Of a stretch of 64,000 nucleotides of DNA, positions 46,201 through 53,794 are shown in pieces; position 1 is the first letter of the stretch, and the number at the start of each line of letters is the position of its first letter. Below the pieces are notes generated by a model. That model worked only from the letters and a program-made list of their open reading frames with translations, made no database searches and had not been told where the DNA came from. The position numbers and the translations under genes are program-made. Origin of the DNA: an uncultured Prevotellaceae bacterium (lineage in GTDB: Bacteria; Bacteroidota; Bacteroidia; Bacteroidales; Bacteroidaceae); NCBI GenBank assembly GCA_900543815.1, contig UQST01000009.1:1-64000 (forward strand), written 5' to 3'.

Positions 46201-46817
46201 CCCACGAAGCGGTCCTTTCCGTTTGCATTGGGCAGAGAGAGGTCGCCGCTTACACCATCGACAGTAGAAGCAAGTTCACCGTTGGCATAAAGCTTGTATT
46301 CGCCAGTCTCCTTGTCCCAAACGCCCACAAGATGAATCCATTCGCCATCTACCACAGGGCCGAAAGTGGCATCCTTATAGCCTCCTCCGATTACGCACTC
46401 GAAGTCCCATTTGCCTCCATTGATGATGATACCGAAGCCACCGCCCTGATAACAACCGAAAACATTGCACCAGGTTTGGTTGAACTTGCCATCCTCAAAG
46501 CAGGGACGGGCCATTACCTCCATTGTCATACCATTCTCGATGGCACCGATAAGCTGGTCATTGTAAGGGATGCGAACCGTATGGAACGACTCCTTACCCC
46601 ACTGAGTTTCCTCATTGCAAAGCACATTCATGCCATACATGGGGCTCTTCTTGATGTCTGGGTTACCCAATACACGCACCGGGTTGGCCATTGCCGACGC
46701 ATCTACGACCGTACCGTCATCATTGAAGATGATATCCAGCACGTCGGCTTTGGGAGCCTGCGCCACTGCTGCCAATCCCATAGTGAATGACAGGGCTGTT
46801 AGTAAGAGTTTCTTCAT
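42897..46817 (-). CDS. Giant secreted LamG/beta-helix protein, paralog 3
   Basis: The 1306 aa share the full architecture of paralogs 1 and 2: signal peptide (LAAVAQAPKA), LamG (about 22-250), GLUG-like beta-helix (GTFDGQGHTLKV, ATIRNLNVTGTV, SVFKGSITSEVTN), middle jelly-roll (GVYELDMNGCQLVGDE), second LamG (about 1045-1250) and sorting-type tail. It lies 100 nt after metallophosphoesterase 2 and repeats the phosphoesterase-LamG gene order of paralog 1. Surface exposure and glycan binding are inferred from domains only. Confidence 0.86.
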   Translation of the reverse strand: MKKLLLTALSFTMGLAAVAQAPKADVLDIIFNDDGTVVDASAMANPVRVLGNPDIKKSPMYGMNVLCNEETQWGKESFHTVRIPYNDQLIGAIENGMTMEVMARPCFEDGKFNQTWCNVFGCYQGGGFGIIINGGKWDFECVIGGGYKDATFGPVVDGEWIHLVGVWDKETGEYKLYANGELASTVDGVSGDLSLPNANGKDRFVGVGVDFEPNPVSTCGYSFQGDIAIARIYDNPLTAEQVKALYQEVDVKKTGEAEHVDRVFPTLRTDEDGTVLIANYEEMDNFAHSVRMGKIGLNARLEADIDFTASKRNICYERGYTGTFDGQGHTLKVDIKSDQRTAAPFMALRGATIRNLNVTGTVTASAQYASSVAVTTENNTVIDRVSSDVNIISTTVGDGTHGGFVGVSFDGTVISNSVFKGSITSEVTNCCAGFVGWTDGNTTIKNCLQLADIGNVAEKGAVFARNPSKAKVTNCYYSTLVGDSDNGATLVADDELGSGEICWKLNGETATRAIWRQTLEQDETPVLDQTHGMVLVLDGSTYCITNEETLKEAARLYADQIEVMADEFEAYQPLKDALRQHAQEAAACTTVDDFVAKCAQIEADIALINENKKAYDNLILVAEATLEKIEGMVNEPANVLRTYLEDTIEPNEVYVNGSLNYILSNYSLSTEDIAKEIAYIDDMVLKALSSGTPAGTDVTMLVQNADFRQKAEGWEWTKKADKYEQDASWGFSGIHYYGSLEGGFSQTITGLTNGVYELDMNGCQLVGDEASCNYYTSVLFAGDIEMPLMSTVDDVILDDDPLVPGIKKLGGVRTRDNQIIPYSLRGAAYAMCQGGYYLNRVFAHVTDGTLTVGGKLYGSGRSDDWPIFANVKLIYQGSFDEASEALDKGLQFAVARADSTINFKADAWSTNYIIYPNYSEELRNGLRQAVADVETATTGEQKYNILKRMSDLFKQIYVCRRAYTKSAGELIALEARVQDYPEFADELMIMIDKAWAGWNSGAYSAEEVVNISAEILEKMDNLNVELPDADLLDLVFNEDGTAKDNSEAANQVEMYGKPSVVASPTLGMNVYCGGNETWGTYPQNNFLVNVSDAMKQSIENGVTMELLVRPYWKEGGVPGKWCTVFGSENSGGMGMLVYNSQWCFEAHTGGSYHDAYATVKPVNGEWTHLIGTWDGGELKIYVNGELSGSVLATGGYDWPVNVDRQWFGVGCDMALNDKPEAAFTGDIAIVRMYKTPLNGSQVNRLYKRVKGIISDTPEHNEGETAVTGVTAVKPANGIIYDITGRRVSRMDTKGLYIVNGKKIVVK

Positions 46818-46826
46818 AATGAATAC

Positions 46827-46839
46827 CTTGATGTTAGTA
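46827..46839 (-). promoter_or_regulatory. Conserved leader motif upstream of LamG protein 3
   Basis: TTACTAACATCAA on the minus strand, 9 nt before the ATG. Confidence 0.55.
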
Positions 46840-46866
46840 AGACAATTATTTCTGATTTAGGAAAAT

Positions 46867-46905
46867 GCTTCCCTACCTCATGGAACCCCATGGGGCAGGG
46901 GAAGC
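46867..46905 (-). terminator. Hairpin between metallophosphoesterase 2 and LamG protein 3
   Basis: GCTTCCCTACCTCATGG (46867-46883) pairs with CCATGGGGCAGGGGAAGC (46888-46905) with wobbles and a 4-nt loop. ATTTTCC follows on the minus strand, so it looks like a terminator or attenuator. Confidence 0.65.
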
Positions 46906-46917
46906 CATTGTTTTCCC

Positions 46918-49308
46918 TTATTTCAGGACTTTCTTTCCGTTGATGATGTAGATACCATGCTCTAGACGGTCCTCTGAGCGTCCGGCAACGGTACCGTCCG
47001 TTCTGTAAACGACATGATCGGCAGGGCGATTGCCTTCTACCCCACTTACAGCCGTACCGTTGCCCTCTATCTTCACGCTGCAAGCCTGGGAGATGGGCTT
47101 TCCATCCACACAAACGAAGAACTTGTAGTCGCCTGCCGGCAGTCCTTCTACCTGCACAGTGCCCTCTTTTCCGCTGATGGCCTTGGCCTCATGAAGCGTC
47201 ACGTCGGTACCCGTCTGGTAATGGACAGTGGCATCGATGTGCTCATCCATATCCTGGAAAACAAGCTGCACGGGTTCGTCCTTACCATAGGAATCGTGCT
47301 CGCTTGCCAATGTGACGGGCTTGCCAATGACGAAATACTTGGCAGGGAAAGGCTGCACATAGCCGCCTGTCATGAAATAACTGACGAGATAGAAGCCTTC
47401 GACGAGCGGAGAAGTCCAGTTCTTGGTGCCGGCAACATTGAGCATCATGGAGCGCATACCCTTGTCATAATAGAGCCAGGTGGGACACTTGTTCTCGTAC
47501 TTCGCTTCCAGTTCGGCCGAATAGATGCCCACCCAGTCGCTCTTGAAGGCAGGAGCCGATGTGATGCGCACCTGGATGCCGTCGCCCACATCATACACAC
47601 GCCGGCTGGTGAGGAGTGAGAAGGCCTTGGGATTATAGTCGGTATCGGTGAGGAACGCGGGAATTCGTGCCGAGCACTCGCTGTAACCCGAGTCGCGGAA
47701 CATTACCAGATAGTACTCACCCGACTTGTCGTGCTTGAGTGTCATCTTTCCGTCCTTCGCGGCTGTATAGTCCCATGACAGGGACGGATTGCCCGAACCA
47801 GGAGTGGTACCCACTGGATAGAGGCCTATCCAAGCCTGGCTGCCCACGGGAGCATCCTTGTAGGTCACCTCGATGCTGTCTCCTGCCTTGAAGAACATCT
47901 TCTCGATGGAGAGAGACGATATGATGGAAACGATGGGACCATCTATCCAATCGCTATAGACAGGCTCGCCCTTCTTGCCGAAACATTCACATGGACGCAC
48001 GACGAAGCGGTAACGGAACAGCGTGGGAAGTTCGGAGAGGCCGAACACGCAGAACGCTTCCTTGGCATCCTGCCCCTCACCCATGAAGCAGCGAGGCGAC
48101 ATCACGCGCTTGGTGACTGATATGAAGCGTACATCGAGCCACTCGTGCTCGACCTGTACCTCGTAGTCAAAAGCTCGCACGCCTGTGTCTTTCTTGAACA
48201 AGTTGGGGAAGTGCACCGTCACCTGCTGCTGCTCGGTACCATAACGGTCCTTGCCTGTAGCCTGCGTGACAGTCAGCTGGGTGCCGGCAGGGAACTGCGG
48301 TACGGGAGCCGTCTTCTTGCGGTTCTCGAACGTGAGAGGTTCGCTCAGCGAGACGGGCCAAGGCATTACCCAAGGGTCGGCAACAGGCTGGTCGTCAACA
48401 AACTCACGTCGCTCGAAGGCGATAGCACCATCATACACGCGCATAATCATGCCTTGACGACCAGCGCCTCCAATGTTGGCCATCTGCGTAGGCGGCTGGC
48501 CACCCCAGTCGTCTTGATACGTATTCTCGCGACCAGGCATGGGATAGAGGTAGCTCAACGAAGAAGTACCGATGGAGGTAAACTTGTCTTGCCAGAAGTT
48601 TCTGTCATCATTGAGCGGAGAGTGAGAATGGCCCGAGAAGGCAACTGCATTGGGATAGCGGTTCAGTATCTTGGTCACATTGCCGTCGTCTCTGCCCCAT
48701 GCCCATGGACCATTGCAGGTGTTGAGGGGATGGGGATGCTGGATGTAGAAGAACGGCTTCTCGGTTCCCAGCTCGTCAGCATGCCCGCTGATGAACTCAC
48801 TCAGGCCGGGAATATTGTTGTTATGCCAATGAGCACCGATGAAGTAATAGCCATTGACCTGCTTCATCCATATAGGCGCATAGTCCTCCAGGAAGCATGC
48901 TTTCCAGGATGCAGCAACGTCCTTGATGATGGCATCCTCGCTGGATGACGCCTGCACATCGTGGTTGCCGTAGATGAAGAGCTTTTCGGTGTATTTGCCA
49001 TCCAGCCCCTTGTTGTCGGGGAAGACTCTGAACCAGGCATCGGCCACCCGGTGCAACTGCGCCAGCAGTCCGTTGTCGGCCATATCGCCTGCTATTATCA
49101 CACCATCCACACGCTGGGTGCGGAAGTATTCGAGGGTATGCACGAAGGTATCCACAGAACTGTCCCCCGTGATGTGAATATCACTAAGAATACCGATGAC
49201 AATATTGGGATTTCCCAATGTCTGCAGGTCCGTAGCCAGACTGGGAACCCCTGCGTAGGCGGCTCCAACCAATGCTGCTGACCTCTGGATGAAATCTCTT
49301 CTGTTCAT
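46918..49308 (-). CDS. Twin-arginine metallophosphoesterase with sorting-type tail, paralog 2
   Basis: The 796 aa begin MNRRDFIQRSAALVGAAY (twin-arginine signal) and carry the same metal-site series as paralog 1: SDIHI (Asp43, His45), GDMAD (Asp75), GNHDV (Asn115, His116), IQHPHP and SGHSHSP. The beta-sandwich repeats of the C-terminal half are conserved. After the point where paralog 1 stops there are about 35 more residues ending HGIYIINGKKVLK, a type IX-like C-terminal tail. Combination of a twin-arginine signal and this tail suggests export folded or metal-loaded and then surface delivery; this is inference. Confidence 0.88.
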   Translation of the reverse strand: MNRRDFIQRSAALVGAAYAGVPSLATDLQTLGNPNIVIGILSDIHITGDSSVDTFVHTLEYFRTQRVDGVIIAGDMADNGLLAQLHRVADAWFRVFPDNKGLDGKYTEKLFIYGNHDVQASSSEDAIIKDVAASWKACFLEDYAPIWMKQVNGYYFIGAHWHNNNIPGLSEFISGHADELGTEKPFFYIQHPHPLNTCNGPWAWGRDDGNVTKILNRYPNAVAFSGHSHSPLNDDRNFWQDKFTSIGTSSLSYLYPMPGRENTYQDDWGGQPPTQMANIGGAGRQGMIMRVYDGAIAFERREFVDDQPVADPWVMPWPVSLSEPLTFENRKKTAPVPQFPAGTQLTVTQATGKDRYGTEQQQVTVHFPNLFKKDTGVRAFDYEVQVEHEWLDVRFISVTKRVMSPRCFMGEGQDAKEAFCVFGLSELPTLFRYRFVVRPCECFGKKGEPVYSDWIDGPIVSIISSLSIEKMFFKAGDSIEVTYKDAPVGSQAWIGLYPVGTTPGSGNPSLSWDYTAAKDGKMTLKHDKSGEYYLVMFRDSGYSECSARIPAFLTDTDYNPKAFSLLTSRRVYDVGDGIQVRITSAPAFKSDWVGIYSAELEAKYENKCPTWLYYDKGMRSMMLNVAGTKNWTSPLVEGFYLVSYFMTGGYVQPFPAKYFVIGKPVTLASEHDSYGKDEPVQLVFQDMDEHIDATVHYQTGTDVTLHEAKAISGKEGTVQVEGLPAGDYKFFVCVDGKPISQACSVKIEGNGTAVSGVEGNRPADHVVYRTDGTVAGRSEDRLEHGIYIINGKKVLK

Positions 49309-49395
49309 TTATGTCAATTTAGATTGTTTCCTTGTAGCGTAAAAAGGGAACACCACGATAGTGCCAGTTTTAGTTTATCCCCCATTCCACTATGG

Positions 49396-49403
49396 CAAAG
49401 TTA
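49396..49403 (-). promoter_or_regulatory. Probable promoter (-7 element) of metallophosphoesterase 2
   Basis: TAACTTTG on the minus strand in the context GTATAACTTTG, as for paralog 1. It lies about 88 nt before the ATG; -33 not clear. Confidence 0.6.
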
Positions 49404-49551
49404 TACAAAATTTCACAGAACAGAAGCATAATATAAGAAAAGAAAGCGCCTTTTTCACCCGTACATGTTGCATAACATACATTTCACAGGGTTTTTACAG
49501 AGAAAAAGCAGTTGTACAGACTTTTCATAGCAGAGCAATAGCCGTTTAGAT

Positions 49552-49629
49552 GCAACACGCTGCATCCGTCATCGCAATGTGCTGCAACCCTCATCGCAGC
49601 GTGCTGCAAACGGTCACGCAGCGGCTTGG
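49552..49629. repeat. 22-bp-period palindrome array 4 (GCAGCGCGCTGC type)
   Basis: Units start at 49552, 49574, 49596 and 49618 (GCAACACGCTGC, GCAATGTGCTGC, GCAGCGTGCTGC, and a decayed GCAGCGGCTTGG). Spacers are ATCCGTCATC, AACCCTCATC and AAACGGTCAC, close to those of array 1. It lies in the 536-nt gap 49309-49844; besides this, the phosphoesterase promoter and the galE terminator, only an AT-rich run near 49705 is seen there. Confidence 0.8.
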
Positions 49630-49785
49630 TTTTCCCGCAACGGACTTTTCACCCGATTCGTTGAGCCAAGCAAAAGACATGGAGATGCATTGCTGCCACC
49701 GCTATACATTATTATATATATAGGCGGGCGAGGCGTTTGAGAGCCTTTTCCAAAAGGATTACACAGCCTTATTCAGAAAAGCGAC

Positions 49786-49823
49786 AGGGGCTGCTTGCCC
49801 TATTGAAGACAAGCAGCCCCTGC
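49786..49823 (-). terminator. Terminator after galE
   Basis: CAGGGGCTGCTTG (49786-49798) pairs perfectly with CAAGCAGCCCCTG (49811-49823), followed on the minus strand by TCGCTTTTC. Confidence 0.75.
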
Positions 49824-49844
49824 TATTTACAGGTTTGTGAAGGA

Positions 49845-50861
49845 TTAGTCCTCGTAACCGTTAGGATTGTTCTTCTGCCAGTTCCATGCGTCGCGGCACA
49901 TCTCCTCGATGCCATACTGAGCCTGCCAACCCAGCTCCTCCTTTGCCTTTGTGGGGTCGCAGTAGCAGGTGGCAATATCTCCGGGACGACGGGGTTTGAG
50001 GCTGTACTTCACGGGAACGCCGTTGGCCTTCTCGAAAGCCTTCACCACATCGAGCACGCTATAGCCGTGGCCGGTACCCAGATTGTAGATGCCCAGTCCG
50101 CAGTTGCGCTGAATGGCCTTCAGAGCACATACATGACCGGCTGCCAGATCGCACACATGGATATAGTCGCGAACACCTGTACCGTCGTGTGTATCATAGT
50201 CGCTGCCGAATACGCCCAGCTCCGGACGCTTGCCGATAGCCACCTGAGTGATGTAAGGCATCAGGTTGTTGGGGATACCGTTGGGGTTCTCGCCTATCTT
50301 TCCGCTCTGGTGTGCACCGATGGGATTGAAGTAACGCAGGATTACCACATTCCACTCCTTGTCGGCCTTCTGCACGTCCATCAGCACCTCCTCCAGCATT
50401 GACTTGGTCTGTCCATAGGGGTTGGTGCAATGACCCTTGGGGCACTGCTCGGTGATGGGAATGATTGCGGGATCGCCATAGACAGTGGCACTGGATGAGA
50501 AGATGATGTTCTTGCATCCGTGTTTGCGCATCACATCCAGCAGGATGAATGTGCCTGTCATGTTGTTGTGGTAATACTCCAGGGGCTTGGCAACACTCTC
50601 GCCCACTGCCTTCAGGCCGGCGAAATGGATAACAGCCTCGGGCTTTTCTGCCTCGAACACCTTTGCCATTGCCTCTGCATCGCGGATGTCGGCCTTGTAG
50701 AAAGGAATCTGCTTGCCGATGATTTCACCTACACGCTCCAGAGCCTTAGGGTTGGAGTTGTAGAGATTATCCACTACAACCACGCTGTGACCAGCCTTGT
50801 CCAACTCGATAATGGTGTGGCTGCCGATGTATCCAGCACCACCCGTGAGAAGAATCTTCAT
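49845..50861 (-). CDS. galE: UDP-glucose 4-epimerase
   Basis: Interconverts UDP-glucose and UDP-galactose. The 338 aa have the NAD-binding GGAGYIGSH (residues 7-15), SSSATVYG (122-129) and the catalytic YxxxK as YGQTK (Tyr149, Lys153), with LGTGHGYSVLDVV near the C-terminus. Normal length. It lies 40 nt behind rnfA on the same strand, so it may be read through from the rnf operon; no promoter was seen in that gap. Confidence 0.96.
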   Translation of the reverse strand: MKILLTGGAGYIGSHTIIELDKAGHSVVVVDNLYNSNPKALERVGEIIGKQIPFYKADIRDAEAMAKVFEAEKPEAVIHFAGLKAVGESVAKPLEYYHNNMTGTFILLDVMRKHGCKNIIFSSSATVYGDPAIIPITEQCPKGHCTNPYGQTKSMLEEVLMDVQKADKEWNVVILRYFNPIGAHQSGKIGENPNGIPNNLMPYITQVAIGKRPELGVFGSDYDTHDGTGVRDYIHVCDLAAGHVCALKAIQRNCGLGIYNLGTGHGYSVLDVVKAFEKANGVPVKYSLKPRRPGDIATCYCDPTKAKEELGWQAQYGIEEMCRDAWNWQKNNPNGYED

Positions 50862-50901
50862 ATCTGTGAGATTTAGTAAATGGTTTTATTCTTGTTTCAA
50901 A

Positions 50902-51528
50902 TCACTGTACCAGTCCGAACAGGCGGCTCAAACCACCATCCACACCACTGAAGCCCATGAAAGCCATTGCCAGCAGGCCGGCTGTCACAAGGGCAATGCT
51001 CATACCGCGCATACCCTTGGGAATGGGCATAAGCTCAAGTTGCTCGCGGATGGCAGCAAACACTACCAGTGCCAGAGCAAAGCCTAAAGCGGTGCTGAAA
51101 GCGAACACAACACCGGTGAGCAGGTTGGGCTCAAGACCCTGTGTGGCATAGTTGCCATTGGCTACCAGAATAGCCACACCCAGGATGCAGCAGTTGGTGG
51201 TGATGAGGGGAAGGAACACACCCAGTGCCTGATAAAGGGCTGGAGCGGTCTTCTTGAGGATGATTTCCACCATCTGAACCAGTGCGGCAATGACCAGGAT
51301 AAAGGCTATGGTCTGCAGATACTCCAATGCGAAGGGCACCAGAACGAACTTCTGCACCAGATAGGTGACGATGGTGGCCAGCGTGAGCACGAATGCCACA
51401 GCGGCTCCCATGCCCAAGGCAGAGTCAACCTTCTTACTTACACCCAGGAAGGGACATATTCCCAGGAACTGGGAAAGCACGACATTGTTTACGAAAATAG
51501 CCGTGATGAATATCAGTATGTATGCCAT
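50902..51528 (-). CDS. rnfA: Rnf electron transport complex subunit A
   Basis: Integral membrane subunit of the ion-translocating ferredoxin:NAD+ oxidoreductase. The 208 aa have six hydrophobic helices and the family segments NNVVLSQFLGICPFLGVSKK and PLITTNCCILGVA, whose cysteines hold the membrane Fe-S cluster shared with RnfE. Starts 2 nt after rnfE. Last Rnf gene. Confidence 0.95.
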   Translation of the reverse strand: MAYILIFITAIFVNNVVLSQFLGICPFLGVSKKVDSALGMGAAVAFVLTLATIVTYLVQKFVLVPFALEYLQTIAFILVIAALVQMVEIILKKTAPALYQALGVFLPLITTNCCILGVAILVANGNYATQGLEPNLLTGVVFAFSTALGFALALVVFAAIREQLELMPIPKGMRGMSIALVTAGLLAMAFMGFSGVDGGLSRLFGLVQ

Positions 51529-51530
51529 GA

Positions 51531-52115
51531 CTACGCTTTCTTAAGTTTGTTGATGAGTGCGATGAGATAACCCAGAGCGATGAAAGCACCAGGTGCAAGC
51601 ACAAAGACAAGTGCTCCGTAGTTCTCGGGGAATACCGTGAACGAGAATATCTTGCCGGTGCCCAGCAGTTCACGCACGCCTCCCAGCAGAGTGAGGGCGA
51701 AGGTGAAGCCCAGACCGATGCCGATGCCGTCGAAGATGCTCTCCACAGCGCCGTTCTTGGCAGCAAATGCCTCGGCACGTCCCAGGATGATGCAGTTGAC
51801 CACAATCAGGGGAATGAAGAGGCCCAGAGACTCGTTGATGGCGGGAGCATAAGCCTCGATAAGCATCTGCAGCACAGTCACCAACGATGCGATAACCACC
51901 ACAAACGAGGGGATACGCACCATATCGGGCACCAGATTCTTGATGAGCGAGATGATGAAGTTGGAGCAGATGAGCACAGCAGTAGTGGCCAAGCCCATCG
52001 ACATACCGTTCAATGCACTGCTGGTAGTGCCCAGTGTGGGACACATTCCCAGCAAGAGAACGAAGGTGGGATTCTCCTTTATGAGTCCGTTGAAGAATAT
52101 TTTCAAGTATTTCAT
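51531..52115 (-). CDS. rnfE: Rnf electron transport complex subunit E
   Basis: The 194 aa (six membrane helices) show NPTFVLLLGMCPTLGTTSSA and PLIVVNCIILGRAEAFA, typical of RnfE/NqrD, with one cysteine in each for the inter-subunit cluster with RnfA. It follows rnfG by 20 nt. Confidence 0.95.
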   Translation of the reverse strand: MKYLKIFFNGLIKENPTFVLLLGMCPTLGTTSSALNGMSMGLATTAVLICSNFIISLIKNLVPDMVRIPSFVVVIASLVTVLQMLIEAYAPAINESLGLFIPLIVVNCIILGRAEAFAAKNGAVESIFDGIGIGLGFTFALTLLGGVRELLGTGKIFSFTVFPENYGALVFVLAPGAFIALGYLIALINKLKKA

Positions 52116-52135
52116 ATTGTTTCCTCCTATATACC

Positions 52136-52789
52136 TTATTTATTAGTACTGTCGTTCTGCAGGCTGTCGGCGCTGGCCACAGGCTCTGCAGGCACCACCT
52201 TGGCTGCCAGCACCACCTTGGAAGCACCACTTCCACAGTCAGCCGAAGCACCATCCTGCAGCGCCTTGTAGGCACCGTTCACGCAGCGCAGGAAAGCGCG
52301 GCTGGTGATGGTAGATGCTGTGATGGCATCCACATCGCCTCCGTCCTTCTTCACTGTAAGGTTCTCCGACCCAGGATTACGGCCTATGATGTTGCCTTTT
52401 CCTTCTCTGAACCACGTAGCAGCCTTGGCTCCCAGTCCGGGAGTCTCGCTGCTCTGCAGGATGTGATAACCCTTGATGCTGCCGTCGGAAGCAAATCCTA
52501 CCAGCACGGTAAGGTCGCCGCCAAAGCCTTTCTTATCAGTAACCTGCACGGCATTGCCGCTTGTGGTACGATACACAATCACATTGCCGGGCAGAGAATC
52601 CGTTTTCTGCACCTCCAGACTCTCGGCTTGCAGCACTTCCTTGATGCCGTTTGCCAGCGTCTGCTCCTTAATGGCGGCGATAGGGCCACTGGTCAGACTG
52701 TTGACCGAAGCCAGTGCCACACCTGCTATCAGAGCGATGACGGTGAGCACTATCACCATATTGTACCATGTAGATTCCAGCTTCTTCAT
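52136..52789 (-). CDS. rnfG: Rnf electron transport complex subunit G (FMN-binding)
   Basis: The 217 aa have one N-terminal membrane helix (about 10-30) and a periplasmic FMN-binding domain. Segments GYHILQSSETPGLGAKA and VDAITASTITSRAF are present; a Thr in TASTIT is the expected phosphoester FMN site (consensus SGATxT). A Ser/Thr/Ala-rich C-terminal tail of about 35 aa extends beyond the domain. ATG overlaps the rnfD stop by 4 nt. Confidence 0.94.
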   Translation of the reverse strand: MKKLESTWYNMVIVLTVIALIAGVALASVNSLTSGPIAAIKEQTLANGIKEVLQAESLEVQKTDSLPGNVIVYRTTSGNAVQVTDKKGFGGDLTVLVGFASDGSIKGYHILQSSETPGLGAKAATWFREGKGNIIGRNPGSENLTVKKDGGDVDAITASTITSRAFLRCVNGAYKALQDGASADCGSGASKVVLAAKVVPAEPVASADSLQNDSTNK

Positions 52790-53763
52790 TTCTTTGTTAC
52801 CTCCCCGAATCGTTTTGGTTTACAATAAGTGTTGATGAGGGGCGTGAAGGCATTCATGATGAGAATGGCAAAAGACATTCCCTCAGGATAAGCGCCCCAG
52901 TTACGGATGACAATGGTGAGCACGCCGATGCTGATTCCGTAGATGATCTGACCACGATGCGTCATGGGTGATGTGACGTAGTCAGTAGCCATGAAACAGG
53001 CTCCGAGCATCAGACCACCGCTGCAAAGCACCTGGGGGACAGGAGCATAAACGGGATCGCACACATGGCAAACCAGCGACAGAACAGCCACTGTACCCAG
53101 GATGCTCACGGGTATGTGCCAGGTGATAATCTTCTTCCAGATCATAAACAGGCAACCCAAGAGGAGCAGCAAAGCGCTCACCTCACCCAGCGAACCACCG
53201 GTCATACCCAGGAACATGTCCTTGATAGAAGGCAGTTGGGAGAGCACAGAGGCATCGCCAGTGGTAATGGCCTGCTTCATCACGCTCAAGGGAGTGGCAG
53301 CCGTTTCGGCATCCACCAGCGATGCATGCAGCACAGGCCAGGTGGTCATCTGTGCGGGGAAGCTGATGAGCAGGAACACACGGCCCACCAGAGCAGGGTT
53401 GAAGGGGTTGCAGCCCAGTCCGCCAAAGGTGAGCTTGCCCACTCCGATGGCTACCAGAGCACCCAGGATGATAATCCACACAGGCAGGTTGCTGGGCAGA
53501 TTGAAGCCCAACAGAATGCCTGTAAGCAGCGCACTGCCGTCGAAGATAGTGGTGCGCTCTCTGCCGAGGATGAATTTGGTGATGGCCCATTCGAACAAGA
53601 TGCAGGCAACCACCGAGGTCAGCATGACCACAGCTGCTCCTGCGCCGAAGAACCAAAGGCTGGCCAAGAGTGCAGGCAGAAGAGCCAGACACACGCCGTA
53701 CATATTCTTCTGTACGGAATCACCGCCATGTACATGGGGTGAAAGTGATATTATTGGTTTCAT
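52786..53763 (-). CDS. rnfD: Rnf electron transport complex subunit D
   Basis: Integral membrane subunit, 325 aa, with 8-9 hydrophobic helices. SPHVHGGDSVQKNMYGVCLALLPA at the start, GGLGCNPFNPALVGRVFLLISFP and CFMATDYVTSPMTHRGQIIYG near the end are family hallmarks. ETAATPLSVMK supplies the expected covalent flavin Thr. Follows rnfC by 31 nt and overlaps rnfG. Confidence 0.95.
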   Translation of the reverse strand: MKPIISLSPHVHGGDSVQKNMYGVCLALLPALLASLWFFGAGAAVVMLTSVVACILFEWAITKFILGRERTTIFDGSALLTGILLGFNLPSNLPVWIIILGALVAIGVGKLTFGGLGCNPFNPALVGRVFLLISFPAQMTTWPVLHASLVDAETAATPLSVMKQAITTGDASVLSQLPSIKDMFLGMTGGSLGEVSALLLLLGCLFMIWKKIITWHIPVSILGTVAVLSLVCHVCDPVYAPVPQVLCSGGLMLGACFMATDYVTSPMTHRGQIIYGISIGVLTIVIRNWGAYPEGMSFAILIMNAFTPLINTYCKPKRFGEVTKK

Positions 53764-53794
53764 TGTTTACTCTAATTGTTGATGTGAAGGGTGA

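Noticed and set aside
41267..46790. Plus-strand open frames of more than 300 aa opposite the LamG genes
   Set aside because: They occur at matching places in the paralogs because the real minus-strand genes are homologous; composition is not protein-like and no start signals are seen.
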